Assembly: GCA_922989275.2 (NCBI GenBank) | Contig: OV277874.1 | Coordinates: 18,216,154-18,280,153 of the forward strand | Reading direction: 5' to 3' | DNA length: 64,000 bases | From: Gari tellinella | Lineage: Eukaryota; Mollusca; Bivalvia; Cardiida; Psammobiidae | Part shown: positions 30,611 to 41,967 of the stretch, piece by piece | Layout: the number at the start of each line of letters is the position of its first letter | Numbering within the stretch: position 1 is the stretch's first letter | Notes under the pieces: model-generated | Database searches by the model: none | What the model saw: only the letters and a program-made list of their open reading frames with translations | Told to the model about the DNA's origin: nothing | Program-made: the position numbers and the translations under genes

Positions 30611-33600
30611 CTGAAGGAAATAGAAAATACAGTGTCCAATACTGGTCCGATCACAGGTACTTGACACATATATACATCTAGATATATTACCAAAAAAATA
30701 AAAATAAAATTTTACTCTAGACTTCTATTATAGTCTAATATAATTATATTAATGGAAAAATGGAAAAATTATTTGGGTAATAGATCTATGCTATACAGTA
30801 CTCCCTCTCTACAACAACACCAAATGGGAGACAAAGAGTTTGTGTTGTTATATGTAGGAAGGAGTTGTTATAGGAAAAGAAATTTGCTTACATTTGCAAA
30901 CAGCTTGAAACCAGGTCAGACGCCGCGTTACGTTGGATTCAAGCTGTTTGCCACTCTTCATTATGTTTCTTCTATCAAATGTCCAGAACATGTATGTTAG
31001 TTTGAGAAACAGAAGACGGCAATTTTGAGGAAATGAAATTGCAGAATTAAGAGCTTTAGACATAAATGTCTTGTTTGGGAACAACGGCAAACATCGTTGT
31101 AAGAAGGGAGTCGTTGTTGGGATGACCGTTGTAGGAAGGGGGAACTGTATAAAGCGTTTGAGTTCAGTCTGAGATCGTGCTCAAGCAATTGATTGGTCAG
31201 ATTTGAATTTTTGGTTTTAGATCGTTCTCAAGCATTTGATTGGTCAGATTTGAATTTTTGGTTTTAGATCGTTCTCAAACATTTGATTGGTCAGATTTGA
31301 GCTTTTGCTAAAATCTGACCAATTAAATGCTTGAAAACGATCTGAGACTCAACTCAAACACTTTATAACTTTGTGACATAGTCACGTGCTTGTAAAGCGC
31401 ATTCTGTCTAACTCTGACCGATCAGAAGCTTAAAAACGATCTCAGACTCATCTCAACCGCTTTATAAGCATGGACACTGGCGTCGACTGACACCCAAGTT
31501 ACATATACATAGAAATAGATGGGGGCGGGGGGGGGGGGTAATCGAGTTTCGAGAAAAGTTTTAAGGAAAGCCGGACATAGGACGTAAGCGAATCGGAGAT
31601 ACATGTTAGGAGTTGCGGCTGAAATACGTAAATATGAGGGCCAATGTGGCTCATCCCGAGATCCAGGAAACTGTGCAGCTGAAGATTTCAATAACGGCAA
31701 CAAAAATGTAAAAAGCTTTATTCTTGTGTTAGATTTTCTATCATGAAACAATTATATGTAATAAAAAGTTATAAACTCTTTGATTTCCTTTACTTCAAGA
31801 GCTAGTTGTTTTAATCTATTATCAATTATCCCAGACAGGTGACCATTTAAAGCAGATGGAAGTAAAGCAGAATCCGCCTCAAGGCGCATTCTGCTTTATT
31901 TCAGCCTGCTTTAAATTACCATCGGTAATGCTAAAGAAACTACCGTATTTCTTATAGTACATGTTCATGGCGGTAGAAAATGCAACTATTTTCCTCAGTG
32001 GAGGACTAAATCTAATACGCTAAACGGCGCTTTCTGGGACGGAAAGGGTTAATACAATCAGACTTTTTCAATACTTTAAAAATATTTACGAGCTACAGCT
32101 TTTACCTCCCATACTTCCGGTCCGGCAGGGGTAGCAGGGGGCGTCTCTGTCGCCTTTTTACCAATATCCGCATTCTTCCATTGCTCATTAGGCGATCTCT
32201 TATATCTGTTGTGTGGGTCACGTGTTTCACGTCCATCGCCTTTTTCCGCTGAATCTACGTAGTAATAGTCATAATCGTCATTTCCGGTATTCTCGTCTAC
32301 GTCATCTTCGTCCTCGTCGAGGAAATGGTCACGATAAAACTCCTTGTCGTCATCATCATCATCGTCATCAGTACCGTATATATACTCCTCATTTGGGAAC
32401 CCATCTTCTCCTTCTACTTCTCTGTTGGATTGAATTGCCTGTTCAACCTATATCATGAAAATAATAACATTGTTGAATAACATTGTAATGTTAATCTGTG
32501 GTAAAGATATTATTTATATAAAGGCATTATATGCCTTTTTTCCTGAATAAAATCTATCTATCAATCTCAAACGGTTTGGAGCCAGATCAGCCACCGGGTT
32601 ACTCAGTGTCTGATCTGACGCCAAACTGTTTGCACTGTAAATACAGTGGAGAAAACGTTATTCTTTCCCAATAAACGCGTTTACGCTAAAACTATTATTT
32701 CCTATAAAAAACAGTTTGGAGCCAGATCAGACGCCGGGTAACCCGGTGTCTGATCAGGCTCCAAACTGTTTGTCACCAAGATATACATGAATTATCAAAA
32801 TTGTCCAAAAGAATAACGTATTCTCCACTGTAACAGTAGCGCGTTCAAGTACCGTATCGATGCAATCGATTGCAACGGAAAACGGTAACAATTCATCTTT
32901 AACGACCGTTACGCTGTTACCGATTGCGAACGACACGAACGGCCTCAGAGGTAGTTCGCCATCCCCAAACAAGGAAAAACAAAATGGCTACCAAATGAAT
33001 TTAATAAAACCAGCGAACAGTCCCGACTTAATTTCTCATCAATAAACCAACATTTTCCGATACTTAAGGTTCTTGTAAAGTGTTTTTTGGTGCATTTTTG
33101 AAAGGTTATTGTTTGGTCATTTATGGAGCAATGTTGCATAATTTCATATCAAAATGTTCGTATTGAAATGAACAAGCTTATGAGATAGCTTACAATTTGA
33201 AAGGAAAACTGTGTATCTTGATTTTGAACAATATGTTTGGATTTGCACCAAAATGTGCAGCAAATTTTCTGTACTGAAATTCAACAAATCCTTCCTCTAT
33301 ATTGAAGAATATGCTTTACATGAGGTAGTAGGACCAAAATCCTGATGAAATCCACTCAAATAACAACAGAAGAAGTCATGGAATATTTGACAATTTTCAA
33401 GGACAACACTATTTTGCAATGGGGGACTACTTATTTTTTTCCAAAGTATGGTGGGCAACACGAGCCTCTGTTAAACATTATTACATGTATAAATATGCAG
33501 GCTGTATTATTTTTTCATCCTTTTTTAACTGAATTATACCTTGAGACTATATTGAGAATCGTTGTTGGGCTCTCGCGGGAGGATCTGCTTCTTTATAACC

Positions 33601-36600
33601 CCATCCTCTTCCTAGAATTCTTCTATATCTGTGTTTTAACGCATGTTGCAAGGTACATACATGATTATAATGACTTCATTGTGTATAACGATTACACAAT
33701 TGCTATTCAAATCCCAGGTCTCTTTATGCGTCTAAGCTTGTCAACGTGTTCCTTACTTTGCACGTGCGCAGATACAGGTGTTTCACTGTAAACAGCGCTA
33801 CATTCATTACCGCGAAGGCAAGAGAATCTCGCCACGGTCCGCTCGCCTCAATGCGCAAAAAGGAGGAGTGACCGTGGAGAACGATATGTTTGAGAGAGAA
33901 ATAATGGGTAGTGGCAGCGCTATGGTTTGGTTTGGGAAAATTAGAACTCTGGAAATTGACTTGGTTATTATTCAATAAAATGCCAATGCTCAGCGTTACA
34001 TCAATGTTTTAAATAGCAAAGTGATTCGATTCATGCAAAAGAAAGGAAGGGCCTGGCATTTTCAGCTTGACAATACATGTATAAAGCATCACACGGCGCG
34101 TATCACTACACACTTTCTTGCTAAAATACATTAACGTTCTGCCTTGGCATGTTTTATCCTCGGACATGAGCCCCATAGAACACATATCGGATGTATTTGA
34201 TAACAAGGTCGGGTCAAATCATCAAATTTATACCATAATGACCTCCAAGTGCATTTTGGTTGGAATGCCAACGTATTTGAAACGTTACGTAAAATCAATG
34301 AGGGGACGTATTCTGCAATGTATCCGTAAAATGGAGGGAACAGTGGTTACTAGTGCTTTTTTAAACATCATTTTAAATGCCCATCAAGTAGATGTTTGTT
34401 TCCAGATGCTGTGTGGTCATTCTAATTATTAAGAATATTCCATTTCGACCCCTCTCAACTGAATTATTCATTAAACAGTATGCAATATTTGATTCTAATC
34501 CAATGAAGTGCACAAACACATGACTATGACATTGAAGCTTCGATTACAAAAATAATTCATCCGGCATATAAATGTAATAACAAAATTTATTATTTTTAAT
34601 TCTATATAAACTGAAGTGAGATCCGGTTGCTTATAATTCTCTGTGAAAAGTGTTGTAAACTTAATGATGTTTTTTTAATTCGAAAAATATTTTTAAGGTA
34701 AAATCTTTCTATATGTATATCCTCCATTTCTTAAAATAATTTTCAACATTGTATCATATCACCACGGCTTCGTCGATGACCAAGCAATTTTTGAAAACCA
34801 ATCTTTCGGTACATGTAAGGTTGACAATCCAGGAGACGCTTATTGGTAGGCTTACATAATTTTTAAACACTTCTTTTAAGAATATATACCACAATACATG
34901 ATAATAGTGTTTCCATATTGACCTGACGAGTGCTTTGTACAAAAATACGAAATAGCTTTTCGAAATGTAATCATACATTCTGATTATTAAGGATAATACA
35001 CTGTTGGATTTGTTATCTTTTTCAGCTATATGTCTACTTACTTTTTAATCCTAATATTACCCCTAAATCCCCCTTTTCACTAGCATACTCAATGTCCGCA
35101 AAGTTCAAAGTATACTGATAATATTGGTTGTCTCTTCCAAAGTGTATGGTTCTGTAATTTTTCACATTAAAACGCAACAGCCACTTTGACTATATGTAAG
35201 GCATCTAAGTCGTGCTGGATAATATCAATCTTAATGTCTTTGTTGTATAGTTTGGTACCATAAGCGAATAATTTCACAATACTACGTATAACTTCAGGGG
35301 TAGGGGGTCATCTATTATAAACATATGAATAATATGGTTCCCAGGACGCTTCCCTGGGGTACTCCACTTAAAATGTCTTCCCACGAAACAGACCAGGGTC
35401 CTTTCACAGATACATATTGCCTACGTCCAGTAAAAAAGTCACGTTTCCATGACAAAACGGGCCCTCTGATACCAAATACTGATACTTTGCGAGAAAACGT
35501 TAATGTACAATGCTCTCAAAAGCTTTGACAAAATCTAAATATACAATATATTTTCCCAAATTCTATCACCCTCAATGTAATGTGACTAATCATCTATGTA
35601 TTCAATTAACTGTAAAACGCAGGATCCCCTAGAACGAAAACCAAATTGAGCATAAGATAAATTAATATATGATTGTTTCTGACTAAATTTTCAAATATCT
35701 GTGCCCTTATGATTGTTTTTAAATTCTTACAACTACTGAAGTAAGGCTATCAGGGTGGTAGTTGCATAATTATACTCATGAACTATTACAGTATTTTAAT
35801 GTGAGTGTATGTGTGAAATGCAGAAGCAGAATATACGTGAAAAAAGTAGTAAGGACAAAAAAAAATTGTGTGTCTCTGCCCAACGAAATCGTCGGTTGTG
35901 TCCCTACTAGGACACCATAGAAAGCCTTGTCCAACTCGTGCAATAGTATATACAGTGGAGAATCTGTTATTCTTTCCCGTTTAAAAGCAAACGTACGCAA
36001 ACGCAAAGCACTAAAACGTAGAAAATAACAACTTTTGGACAATTCTGATATTTCATGTTTATCGTGGTGGCAAACAGTTTGGAGCCTGATCAGACGCCGG
36101 GTTACCCGGCGTCTGATCTGGCTCCAAACTGTTTGCACTGCAAATAATAGTTTTATTGGGAAAGAATAACACATTCTCCACTGTACATGAGCATTTACCC
36201 CTGTACCTGCCAAAGGCTTGAATAGTTTCACAACAATGTAAGCTTTATATAATAGAGATCGCAATGCAAAGTGAAATATTAATCAACATTACAATAGCCG
36301 GAAAGATGTGGAATACTTGAATGGGTGTAAAAAGGTGATTTAAAGGGACAAACTGTTGATTTTCCTGAAACAAAGGTCAGCTGTACAGGGACGAAATTAC
36401 TTTCCGACAAGTAATCCGCTAAAGAATCGTGACATACGGAGAAATTTATGATCGAAAGTAATGCGCAATGCACTTATTTTATTGTTTATGTATCAAACAA
36501 CAATAGTGAACTGAAATAAAAGTTGAAAATATGGATATTAAAAAATGAGAAAATGCGGATTAATCGGAAAAGTCGACAAATGACATATTTCGGTGACCTT

Positions 36601-39226
36601 GATATAATTGAACGGATATATTGTCCGCACGTATATAACAATTGTCAATCGGTTTTGTAGATTTGGAGTAAATGGACTTTAAATGTTAGCAAACTTCTAC
36701 AAATTTGTAAAATGCAAATGGCTGCCCTTGGATCAAGCATGGGGTATTCTAAGGGCCAATTACAAGGTTTTTTTTTTACTTTTGTAAGACATTCTGTGTA
36801 GGAGTACCCAGTATGTAATGGGTTCTTTGTATGTATTCTACCAGATTTCCGAAAATACGTGCCATTAAGTGATTTGATATATTCTGCTGAAGAGGCTATT
36901 TTTACTCCAAGTTCGCTACTTTTGGATCTTCTGACATCACAAGTACACTTATATTAATGAAAATTTAGGCATGCTCCTTTTCATTGACTACTTATTTATA
37001 CTGTGTGAAAATATTTTTAGCCAATGTGGTATAGTTATTGAGTATTGCAACTTTTCAAATTTGGGTATTTTTTTCTCGTACAGACACATTACATGAACCT
37101 TAATGTATCAAACAAAGCAGCTTACATCTGAGCAGCTAAATCTTTTTTTTATATGCGGTAAAATTGATGCATTTTAGTTGATTAGTGCACTTTTGCTTAT
37201 GTTATTTAGATTCGCACATAAATCGTTCGTACCCTTGAAAAGTTTATAAACATTGGGGCGCAATGAGTTATTATTGAAGAGTATCGGTGAACGTTAGATG
37301 TCGTATTATATGGGTTGTTTGCATCGGTTAACGTTACTGTTCGCTGATACGGTACTTGAACGCCCTTCAGGTGTAACACTTATAAACGCGTTGATTTGGG
37401 AAATAATAAAGTCTTCTCCACCGTTCAAGCTGCTATGATAGAAATTTCCATTCTCGTGTTGCATGACTAAAAACGAGGTATGTTCTTTCGTGGCATTAAA
37501 ATGAGTTGATGTATAGTGTGAAAGGGTGCGTGATTTAAGTTGTAAATGCGAAATTTAATCAAAAGTTCGCTGGATGTGAGTGATTATCCCCTTAATATAA
37601 CTGCTTGTACCCGAGTACAATGGTTACTTGCAAACAGTTTGGATCGTAACCCCTTCATGATTAAATTATTCGGGAGATTTTTACCCCTTTACCGATTGAT
37701 TGTCGTCTGCTTCAGTGTTATTGCCTGCAAGACACATTTCAAAGTTAGATTTATAGAGTTTGTGTGACTAAATTTATATCGATGAGAGTATCAAACAGTT
37801 TGGGTCCTGATTAGACGCCGCGTCACGCGGCGTCTGATCAGGACCTAAACTGTTTGCAAACGCGCTTTAAGGCGTCATTGAGAGTGAAAGGATGAACTAG
37901 ACGTTAATTAGTTTGACACTCAATTTTATATTTCTTAAACCAAGATATCTAAATTCTATTTTTCAGAAACGAATGTAGGCGACAATAATTGTTTTAAGTT
38001 GATGACGTCATGGCATGAAGGAGGTAAATCTCCCAGAAACCGAAACATGTTCAGCACAGACCTGCTATATTTTCTATCATTAACATATGTATCCGCCACC
38101 TTGTATCAGCCACCTTGTATGTTACTCCAACCTCGATTTCGATTGAGCGTGACGTCATTTAAGTACATATACAAGTTCCGCGTTATTCTTTTTGGCAAAC
38201 AAGAATTCTTAATCTGCTTCAAATAACTTATTTTTCTTGATATAAAATGATTTAAACAACTATTTCGTTGTTTTGGGTGTGTATTCAAGTCATATAATAA
38301 ACACATCACCAGTTGACATTGCGATACAGGGTGTTGTATTCAGTTCTCGACTTTTTCGCCGGAAACAACCGATCAGACTCGCGCCTTGGCGCGAGTCTGA
38401 TTGGCTATTTCCGCCAAAAACGTCTCGAGCTGAATACAACATCCTGTATCGCATTGCCAACTGGTGATGTGTATATATTGTACATACCGTCGTTTCTGGT
38501 CTGTGGATATCTAGTCCAAGTTCCGTTTCCACAATGTCGGGAAGTCGGATGTAGGACCTTTTCTCGATTTCTGAAATAACAAAGAACCCAAAGGTATCAT
38601 GGATTCATAGCAAATTGCCAATACTAACAAAATAATGAATTTTACCCTTTCATGATGAAATTTATTGTGAATTTTTACCTCTTCCACGCCATATTGTCGT
38701 CTGCTTTACTATTATTGTCTGCAATAACGTTTCAAAGTTAGATTCAAGGCAGTATAACTGACGTAATTTCAAAACAAGTGACGAACAGTTTCAATCCTGA
38801 CCAGACTCCGCTGGTGTAACTGAATTATGAGTGAAAGGGTAAAACAATGCAGGTATATGACGTCTGGCAATCCGTACTAACAAATGTAGCTGAACCCGTT
38901 ATCCCAGAAATGGATTCTTTATCTATTTAATTCAGTTTTGTCTGTTCGCAGGGCTTCCATTTCTCTGGATTTTTCATAAATCTTCGGATTTTTATCCTAG
39001 CAGATGGTAGCTTAAAGCAGGTTGAAAGTAAGGCGCATTTTGCTTTACTTTTAACCTGTTTTTAATAATCGCGCTTGAAAAATAGCATATTTGGCAATCT
39101 TTATATTTTTCAAGATCAAATTATTGCAGCCCTGTGTCGACTTATTGAGTTGTTCGATACATCGAATATTTCGGGACACATACCCTTGACTGCAAACGTC
39201 TGTCTATGGCGGACCTGTACGTGCAT
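30251..39226 (-). CDS. Unrecognised acidic double-membrane-segment protein, 275 aa, 4 coding exons
   Basis: I do not recognise this family. Coding exons 39226-39184, 38570-38488, 32447-32106 and 30610-30251 join with matching phases (1, 0, 0) at GT-AG sites. Residues 1-42 are charged (MHVQVRHRQTFAVKEIEKRS) with no signal peptide. Residues 43-156 are strongly acidic, with eight consecutive Asp near residue 69, Tyr-rich DDYDYYYVD, a basic RYKR and a Pro/Thr stretch. Residues about 175-196 and 199-220 form two closely spaced hydrophobic segments, the second with a Cys cluster (GCPCCIIFCPC), possibly lipid-modified or metal-binding. The tail ends EEIEILHEIIEEIQS. This suggests a membrane hairpin with both ends on one side, which is an inference. 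The ATG context is weak; a non-coding first exon probably ends at 42141. Confidence 0.8.
30657..30740. repeat. Dispersed repeat also at 60.2 kb
   Basis: GGTACTTGACACATA .. ACATCTAGAT .. CTAGACTTCTATTATAG occurs here and at about 60212-60297 with small changes. Confidence 0.6.
30796..31147. mobile_element. Family E miniature element
   Basis: CAGTACTCCCTCTCTACAAC to GTTGTAGGAAGGGGGAACTG, TA-flanked. The core is reduced (CAGACGCCGCGTTACG only) between AACAGCTTGAAACC and GATTCAAGCTGTTT. In the last intron of the acidic membrane gene. Confidence 0.85.
31148..31468. repeat. Family K palindrome with a tripled 47-bp arm repeat
   Basis: TATAAAGCGTTTGAGTTC opens it. Three 47-bp units at 31172, 31219 and 31266 carry CTCAAGCATTTGATTGGTCA. 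One complementary unit (CTGACCAATTAAATGCTTG) and AACTCAAACACTTTATAA close it. A further half copy lies at 31405-31468. Confidence 0.85.
31507..31531. repeat. G-rich run
   Basis: GGGGGCGGGGGGGGGGGGTAA-like homopolymer run; length may be a sequencing approximation. Confidence 0.7.
31840..32048. mobile_element. Family B element, left tip lost
   Basis: CAGGTGACCATTTAAAGCAG, core GCAGAATCCGCCTCAAGGC, right end GGGACGGAAAGGG then TTAA. Confidence 0.8.
32106..32447 (-). CDS. Acidic membrane protein, exon 3 of the coding set
   Basis: 114 codons, phase 0 at both ends; acceptor GATATAG, donor GTAAAA. VEQAIQSNREVEGEDGFPNE opens it, followed by the Asp run and DDYDYYYVD, then NRYKRSPNEQW. Open throughout and strongly biased in composition; the opposite-strand frame here is a shadow. 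Confidence 0.8.
32570..32830. mobile_element. Core hairpin followed by a family A element
   Basis: A core fragment at 32574-32632 (GATCAGCCACCGGGTTACTC) precedes an A copy at 32644-32830 (CAGTGGAGAAAACGTTATTC to CGTATTCTCCACTG) that has lost part of its right half. TA-flanked. Confidence 0.85.
33778..34385 (+). pseudogene. Tc1-like transposase, decayed
   Basis: Protein fragments in order: VTVENDMFEREIMGSGSAMV then W, EIDLVII, (stop) NANAQRYINVL, FQLDNTCIKHHTARITTHFL, a frameshift, then INVLPWHVLSSDMSPIEHIS and YVKSMRGRILQCIRK. These match the DDE transposase of Tc1 elements: the DNA-binding domain is gone, the second Asp (QLDN) is present, and the SPDxNPIEH region gives the last acidic residue. 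At least one stop and one frameshift. Sits in the long intron between coding exons 2 and 3 of the acidic membrane gene. Confidence 0.88.
34440..35035. other. Unassigned intronic sequence
   Basis: AT-rich, no recognisable element. Confidence 0.35.
35040..35680 (-). pseudogene. Non-LTR retrotransposon reverse transcriptase fragment, decayed
   Basis: Read on the minus strand: LSYAQFGFRSRGSCVLQLIE, YLDFVKAFESIVH, SGVPQGSVLGTILF, then FAYGTKLYNK (FADD decayed to FAYG), LQHDLDALH and NVKNYRTIHFGR. These are RT blocks 2a to 7 of a LINE different from the copy at position 1. Several stops and frame changes. Confidence 0.88.
35953..36183. mobile_element. Family A miniature element
   Basis: CAGTGGAGAATCTGTTATTC to ACACATTCTCCACTG, TA-flanked, intact core, right half missing AGCGTAAACGCG. 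Confidence 0.92.
36184..37330. other. Unassigned intronic sequence
   Basis: AT-rich sequence without element tips or coding motifs that I can recognise. Confidence 0.4.
37682..38027. mobile_element. Family D element and adjoining D right half
   Basis: ACCCCTTTACCGATTGATTG to GAGAGTGAAAGGAT (about 37682-37892) with core TTAGACGCCGCGTCACGC, then a second D right end with TTGATGACGTCATGGCA at 37905-38027. Confidence 0.8.
38301..38472. repeat. 172-bp palindrome beside an exon
   Basis: Arms ACACATCACCAGTTG, CATTGCGATACAGG, TGTTGTATTCAG, AGACTCGCGCC pair with their complements around TTGG. It starts 15 nt inside the intron after donor 38488 of the acidic membrane gene. Only a few mismatches. Confidence 0.9.
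38488..38570 (-). CDS. Acidic membrane protein, exon 2 of the coding set
   Basis: Encodes IEKRSYIRLPDIVETELGLD and IHRPETT after a split Glu. Acceptor ATTTCAG, donor GTATGT. The intron just downstream contains a 172-bp palindrome. Confidence 0.75.
38680..38839. repeat. Family D element, core mostly lost
   Basis: TACCTCTTCCACGCCATATTG to ATGAGTGAAAGGGT; AACAGTTTCAATCCTGACCA is the only remaining core arm. Confidence 0.7.
38995..39075. repeat. Family B core fragment
   Basis: TAGCTTAAAGCAGGTTGAAAG then a collapsed loop AAGGCGCATTTTGCTTTAC. Confidence 0.65.
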
Positions 39227-39243
39227 ACGACGTGGAACAACAC
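39184..39243 (-). CDS. Acidic membrane protein, start exon
   Basis: 60-bp exon with acceptor TTTTTTTCAG and donor GTATGT. ATG at 39226 gives MHVQVRHRQTFAVK plus one base, in phase with the next exon. Upstream sequence in frame reaches a stop without another ATG if the exon near 42.2 kb is joined. Confidence 0.65.
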
Positions 39244-39340
39244 CTGAAAAAAACCATTAAATTGAATGACGTCAAAAAATTACATTTCTACGTCATTTCG
39301 TCGACGAAAATAAAACGGTTTGTTTTGTTTGTTAATTAAC

Positions 39341-39668
39341 GTCCGTTTCTGCCATCTATGCGCTAATTGGACGCCCCAGAGAGAGAGAGGACCTGGGCGC
39401 GATGTCCTACTCTTATTATCGACAGAGTTCTCTGGTTCATTTATATGTCCAGTGTAAAGAACTGATACATCAGACCTCGGCTTATACACGACCCCTGGCG
39501 TCGTAATCGAGCACTTTACCCCTCGACTACGCCCGCCATCGGTTGTGTTTATGTTTTAACTTGTGACAAATGCATTGTTATCATATTGCATGCCCTCCGG
39601 GTTCTTTGTATTCGCTCTCCTCTCTCTGTGGCGTCCAGTAAGCCCATAGATGACAGAAACGGACGATG
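39341..39668. mobile_element. Inverted-repeat element with degenerate tRNA-like interior
   Basis: GTCCGTTTCTGCCATCTATG and GGACGCCCCAGAGAGAGAG pair with CTCTCTCTGTGGCGTCC and CATAGATGACAGAAACGGAC. The interior, minus strand, contains GGGCGTAGTCGAGGGGTAAAG, like a tRNA-type A box of a SINE, but no good B box. Confidence 0.6.
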
Positions 39669-39709
39669 ACAAACACAACCAAACACAACCAATGACAACA
39701 TGTAAGCAT

Positions 39710-39850
39710 ATATCTATATTGGTGTGTATAGTATAAGAGATGTTGCCAAGAAAATGTCACAGACTGCTAATTACTATAAGCCATGCTCATCAATCCTAAA
39801 ATGTATCCAAAAATTGGTGTTCCTAGGTAATATAGTAGCCTATAAGAGAT
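39710..39850. repeat. Dispersed repeat with AGATRTGGCC motif
   Basis: TAGTATAAGAGATGTTGCC here and TAGTATAAGAGATATGGCCC at about 40230 are diverged direct copies interrupted by a family A element. Confidence 0.5.
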
Positions 39851-39851
39851 A

Positions 39852-40097
39852 CAGTGGAGAATCTGTTATTCTTTCCCAATAAACGCGTTTACGCTAAAAC
39901 TATTATTTACAATACAAACAGTTTGGAGCCAGATCAGACGCCGGGTAACCCGGCGTCTGATCAGGCTCCAAACTGTTTGCCACCAAGATAAACATGAATT
40001 ATCAGAATTGTCCAAAAGTTGTTCTTTTCTACGTTTTAGCGCTTTGCGTTTGCGTACGTTTGCGTTTAAACGGGAAAGAATAACAGATTCTCCACTG
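39852..40097. mobile_element. Family A miniature element, full copy
   Basis: CAGTGGAGAATCTGTTATTC to ACAGATTCTCCACTG, 246 bp, TA-flanked, perfect core. Confidence 0.95.
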
Positions 40098-40419
40098 TAT
40101 GGCCCAGACAAGATTTTCCTACGATCAAGGTCAAATTCCTGAAAATTGTATGCAACACTTTATTACATGTATCCTAAGATGTAAACCAAAGAAGAAATTT
40201 GGTATTGCTACATTAAAGTCAGTGATATAGTATAAGAGATATGGCCCAGATAGGGGTTTCCAACGATCAAGGTCAGAGGTCAAGGTCACAGAGTCCTGAA
40301 CACTAAATGCTACACTCAACCATACTAAGATGTATCTAGTGACGAAATAATATCTTACTTTGTGACGGTCACAGACTCCTGCAAAGCAAGTTCAAGCTGG
40401 GGGTTTTCTTCAAAAAAAG

Positions 40420-41055
40420 CTATATTTACTTGAAGATTTGGAAATTTCGTGCGCTGTGTTATCGTTTCATTAGTTATAAATGTTTTCTACATTTTCATGA
40501 ATGCGTTTGCGTTCCATTTGTTATAGTCTACATTTTAATGCACTGTGTCTCATTAAATAAAGTTATTTTTATTATTATTACATGTACTTCGTTTGGGCTT
40601 ATTATTATTTTATTATTATTATTATTATTATAATTATTAAAAGATCTATTTTTATAATTTATTATGACTTCGTTTTATTATTATAATTATTATTATTATT
40701 ATTATTATCAAAATATCTATTTTTATTATTTATTATGACTTCGTACATGTATAGGCTTATTATCATTAGTATTGTTGTTATTATTATCATTAATTACTAT
40801 TATTATCATCATTATTATTTTTATTAGATCTAATCTTATTATTTGATATGTCTTCTTACATGTATAGGCTCATTATTATTATCTATTATTATTATTATTA
40901 TTATTATTATCATTAGATCTATTTTTATTATTTTGATATTACTTCGTTTGGTTATTATTATCATCATTATTATTATCATTCGATCTATTTTTATTATTTT
41001 GATATTACTTCGTTTTGGCTTAAAAGGGAAATAATAGCGTCTTCTCCACTCTTTA
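40420..41055. repeat. ATT-rich minisatellite inside a degraded family A element
   Basis: Units containing GATCTATTTTTATTATTT, ATGACTTCGT and TTATTATTATT recur about five times between 40555 and 41010. The left flank (TGCGTTTGCGTT) and right flank (GTCTTCTCCACT) are A-like, suggesting expansion within an A copy. Confidence 0.7.
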
Positions 41056-41276
41056 GATGCTATACTACATCTAATTTCATTCAATGATTTAATCAGCCGA
41101 AAACAATGATACTGAGGGGCCTCACTATTAATCTTGAAAAAGACGAGAATCTCAAATCTCATGTCAGGCCCAAATTACATCAAAGGGGTCTATTATAGGT
41201 AACTCGTGGTAGTCTGTACCGTTAAGATCGAAACAGTTGTTCCCCTTAGAACGTTAAGAGATTTGTTATGTCTATA

Positions 41277-41490
41277 CCCTTTCACACTCAATGACGTCAT
41301 ATAAAACGCATTTGCACTCAATTTTGACCCTGATCAGACGCTGCGTGACGCGGCGTCTGATCAGGATCAAAACTGTTTGCTGATTGTTTTGAAATTACGT
41401 CAGAAATACTGCATGCCTTGATATATAACTTTGAAACGATATTACAGACAACAATATTGAAGCAGACGACACTATGGGGATGAAGGGATA
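41277..41490. mobile_element. Family D miniature element
   Basis: ACCCTTTCACACTCAATGACG to GGATGAAGGGAT, with core GATCAGACGCTGCGTGACGC; left octamer TGACGTCA. Confidence 0.85.
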
Positions 41491-41637
41491 AAAAACCTCA
41501 CGATAACTTTGATCATGGAAGGGTTAGATTTATAAACAGGGAAATTGTTCGCAAATAGATGTTAGATTCTATATGTTCACGTTTCGATTAGACTATGGGC
41601 ATGCGGTTTTACGTGTACGACCGTCCGTCCACAAATA

Positions 41638-41967
41638 GATCTCCCTCTCTACAACACGCAATGGGAGACACGGATCTATTGTGTGTTGTTCGGAGGGAGT
41701 CGTTATATGAAGGGAACTTTGCAAAAATCTTGAATCCAGATCAGACGCCGCGTAACGCGACGTCTGATCTGGATTCAAGCTGTTTGTCTCTCGTCCTAAT
41801 ATTTATTCTATTAAAATGTCAACTTATATGTAACTCTTAGGAAAGTGCAGACGATATTGCAACAGTAATTTAAGCGTTAGATATTATTGTCCTGTTTTCG
41901 GAACTGCGACAACGATCGTTGTTAGGAGGAGTTGTTGTTAGTAGGGGCGTAGTTGGGAGGGACCACT
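41638..41967. mobile_element. Family E element
   Basis: CTCCCTCTCTACAACACGCAA to GTTGGGAGGGACCACTG; core ATCAGACGCCGCGTAACGC with arms TGAATCC and GGATTCA. Confidence 0.82.

Larger units (their letters stand above)
32836..37379. mobile_element. Possible 4.5-kb element bounded by inverted GCGTTCAAGTACCGTATC
   Basis: The 18-mer at 32837-32854 recurs inverted near 37333-37350 (GATACGGTACTTGAACGC), followed by a degraded A right end at 37385-37425. Transposase and reverse transcriptase remnants lie between them. Target duplication not seen, so the unit is tentative. Confidence 0.4.

Noticed and set aside
30257..30664. Plus-strand 135-codon frame
   Set aside because: Antisense shadow of the last exon of the acidic membrane gene, which has better motifs and splice phase.
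30251..32447. RYKR as a furin cleavage site
   Set aside because: No signal peptide is visible, so the segment is more likely cytosolic; kept only as an observation.
32213..32458. Plus-strand His/Arg-rich 81-codon frame
   Set aside because: Complement of the Asp-rich exon; the His runs arise from GAT/GAC codons read backwards.
33345..33791. 148-codon open frame upstream of the Tc1-like remnant
   Set aside because: AT-rich, no motif, no splice context, overlaps intron of the minus-strand gene and runs into the decayed transposon; likely chance.
40839..41162. Ile-rich frames on both strands
   Set aside because: Translation of ATT-rich minisatellite.
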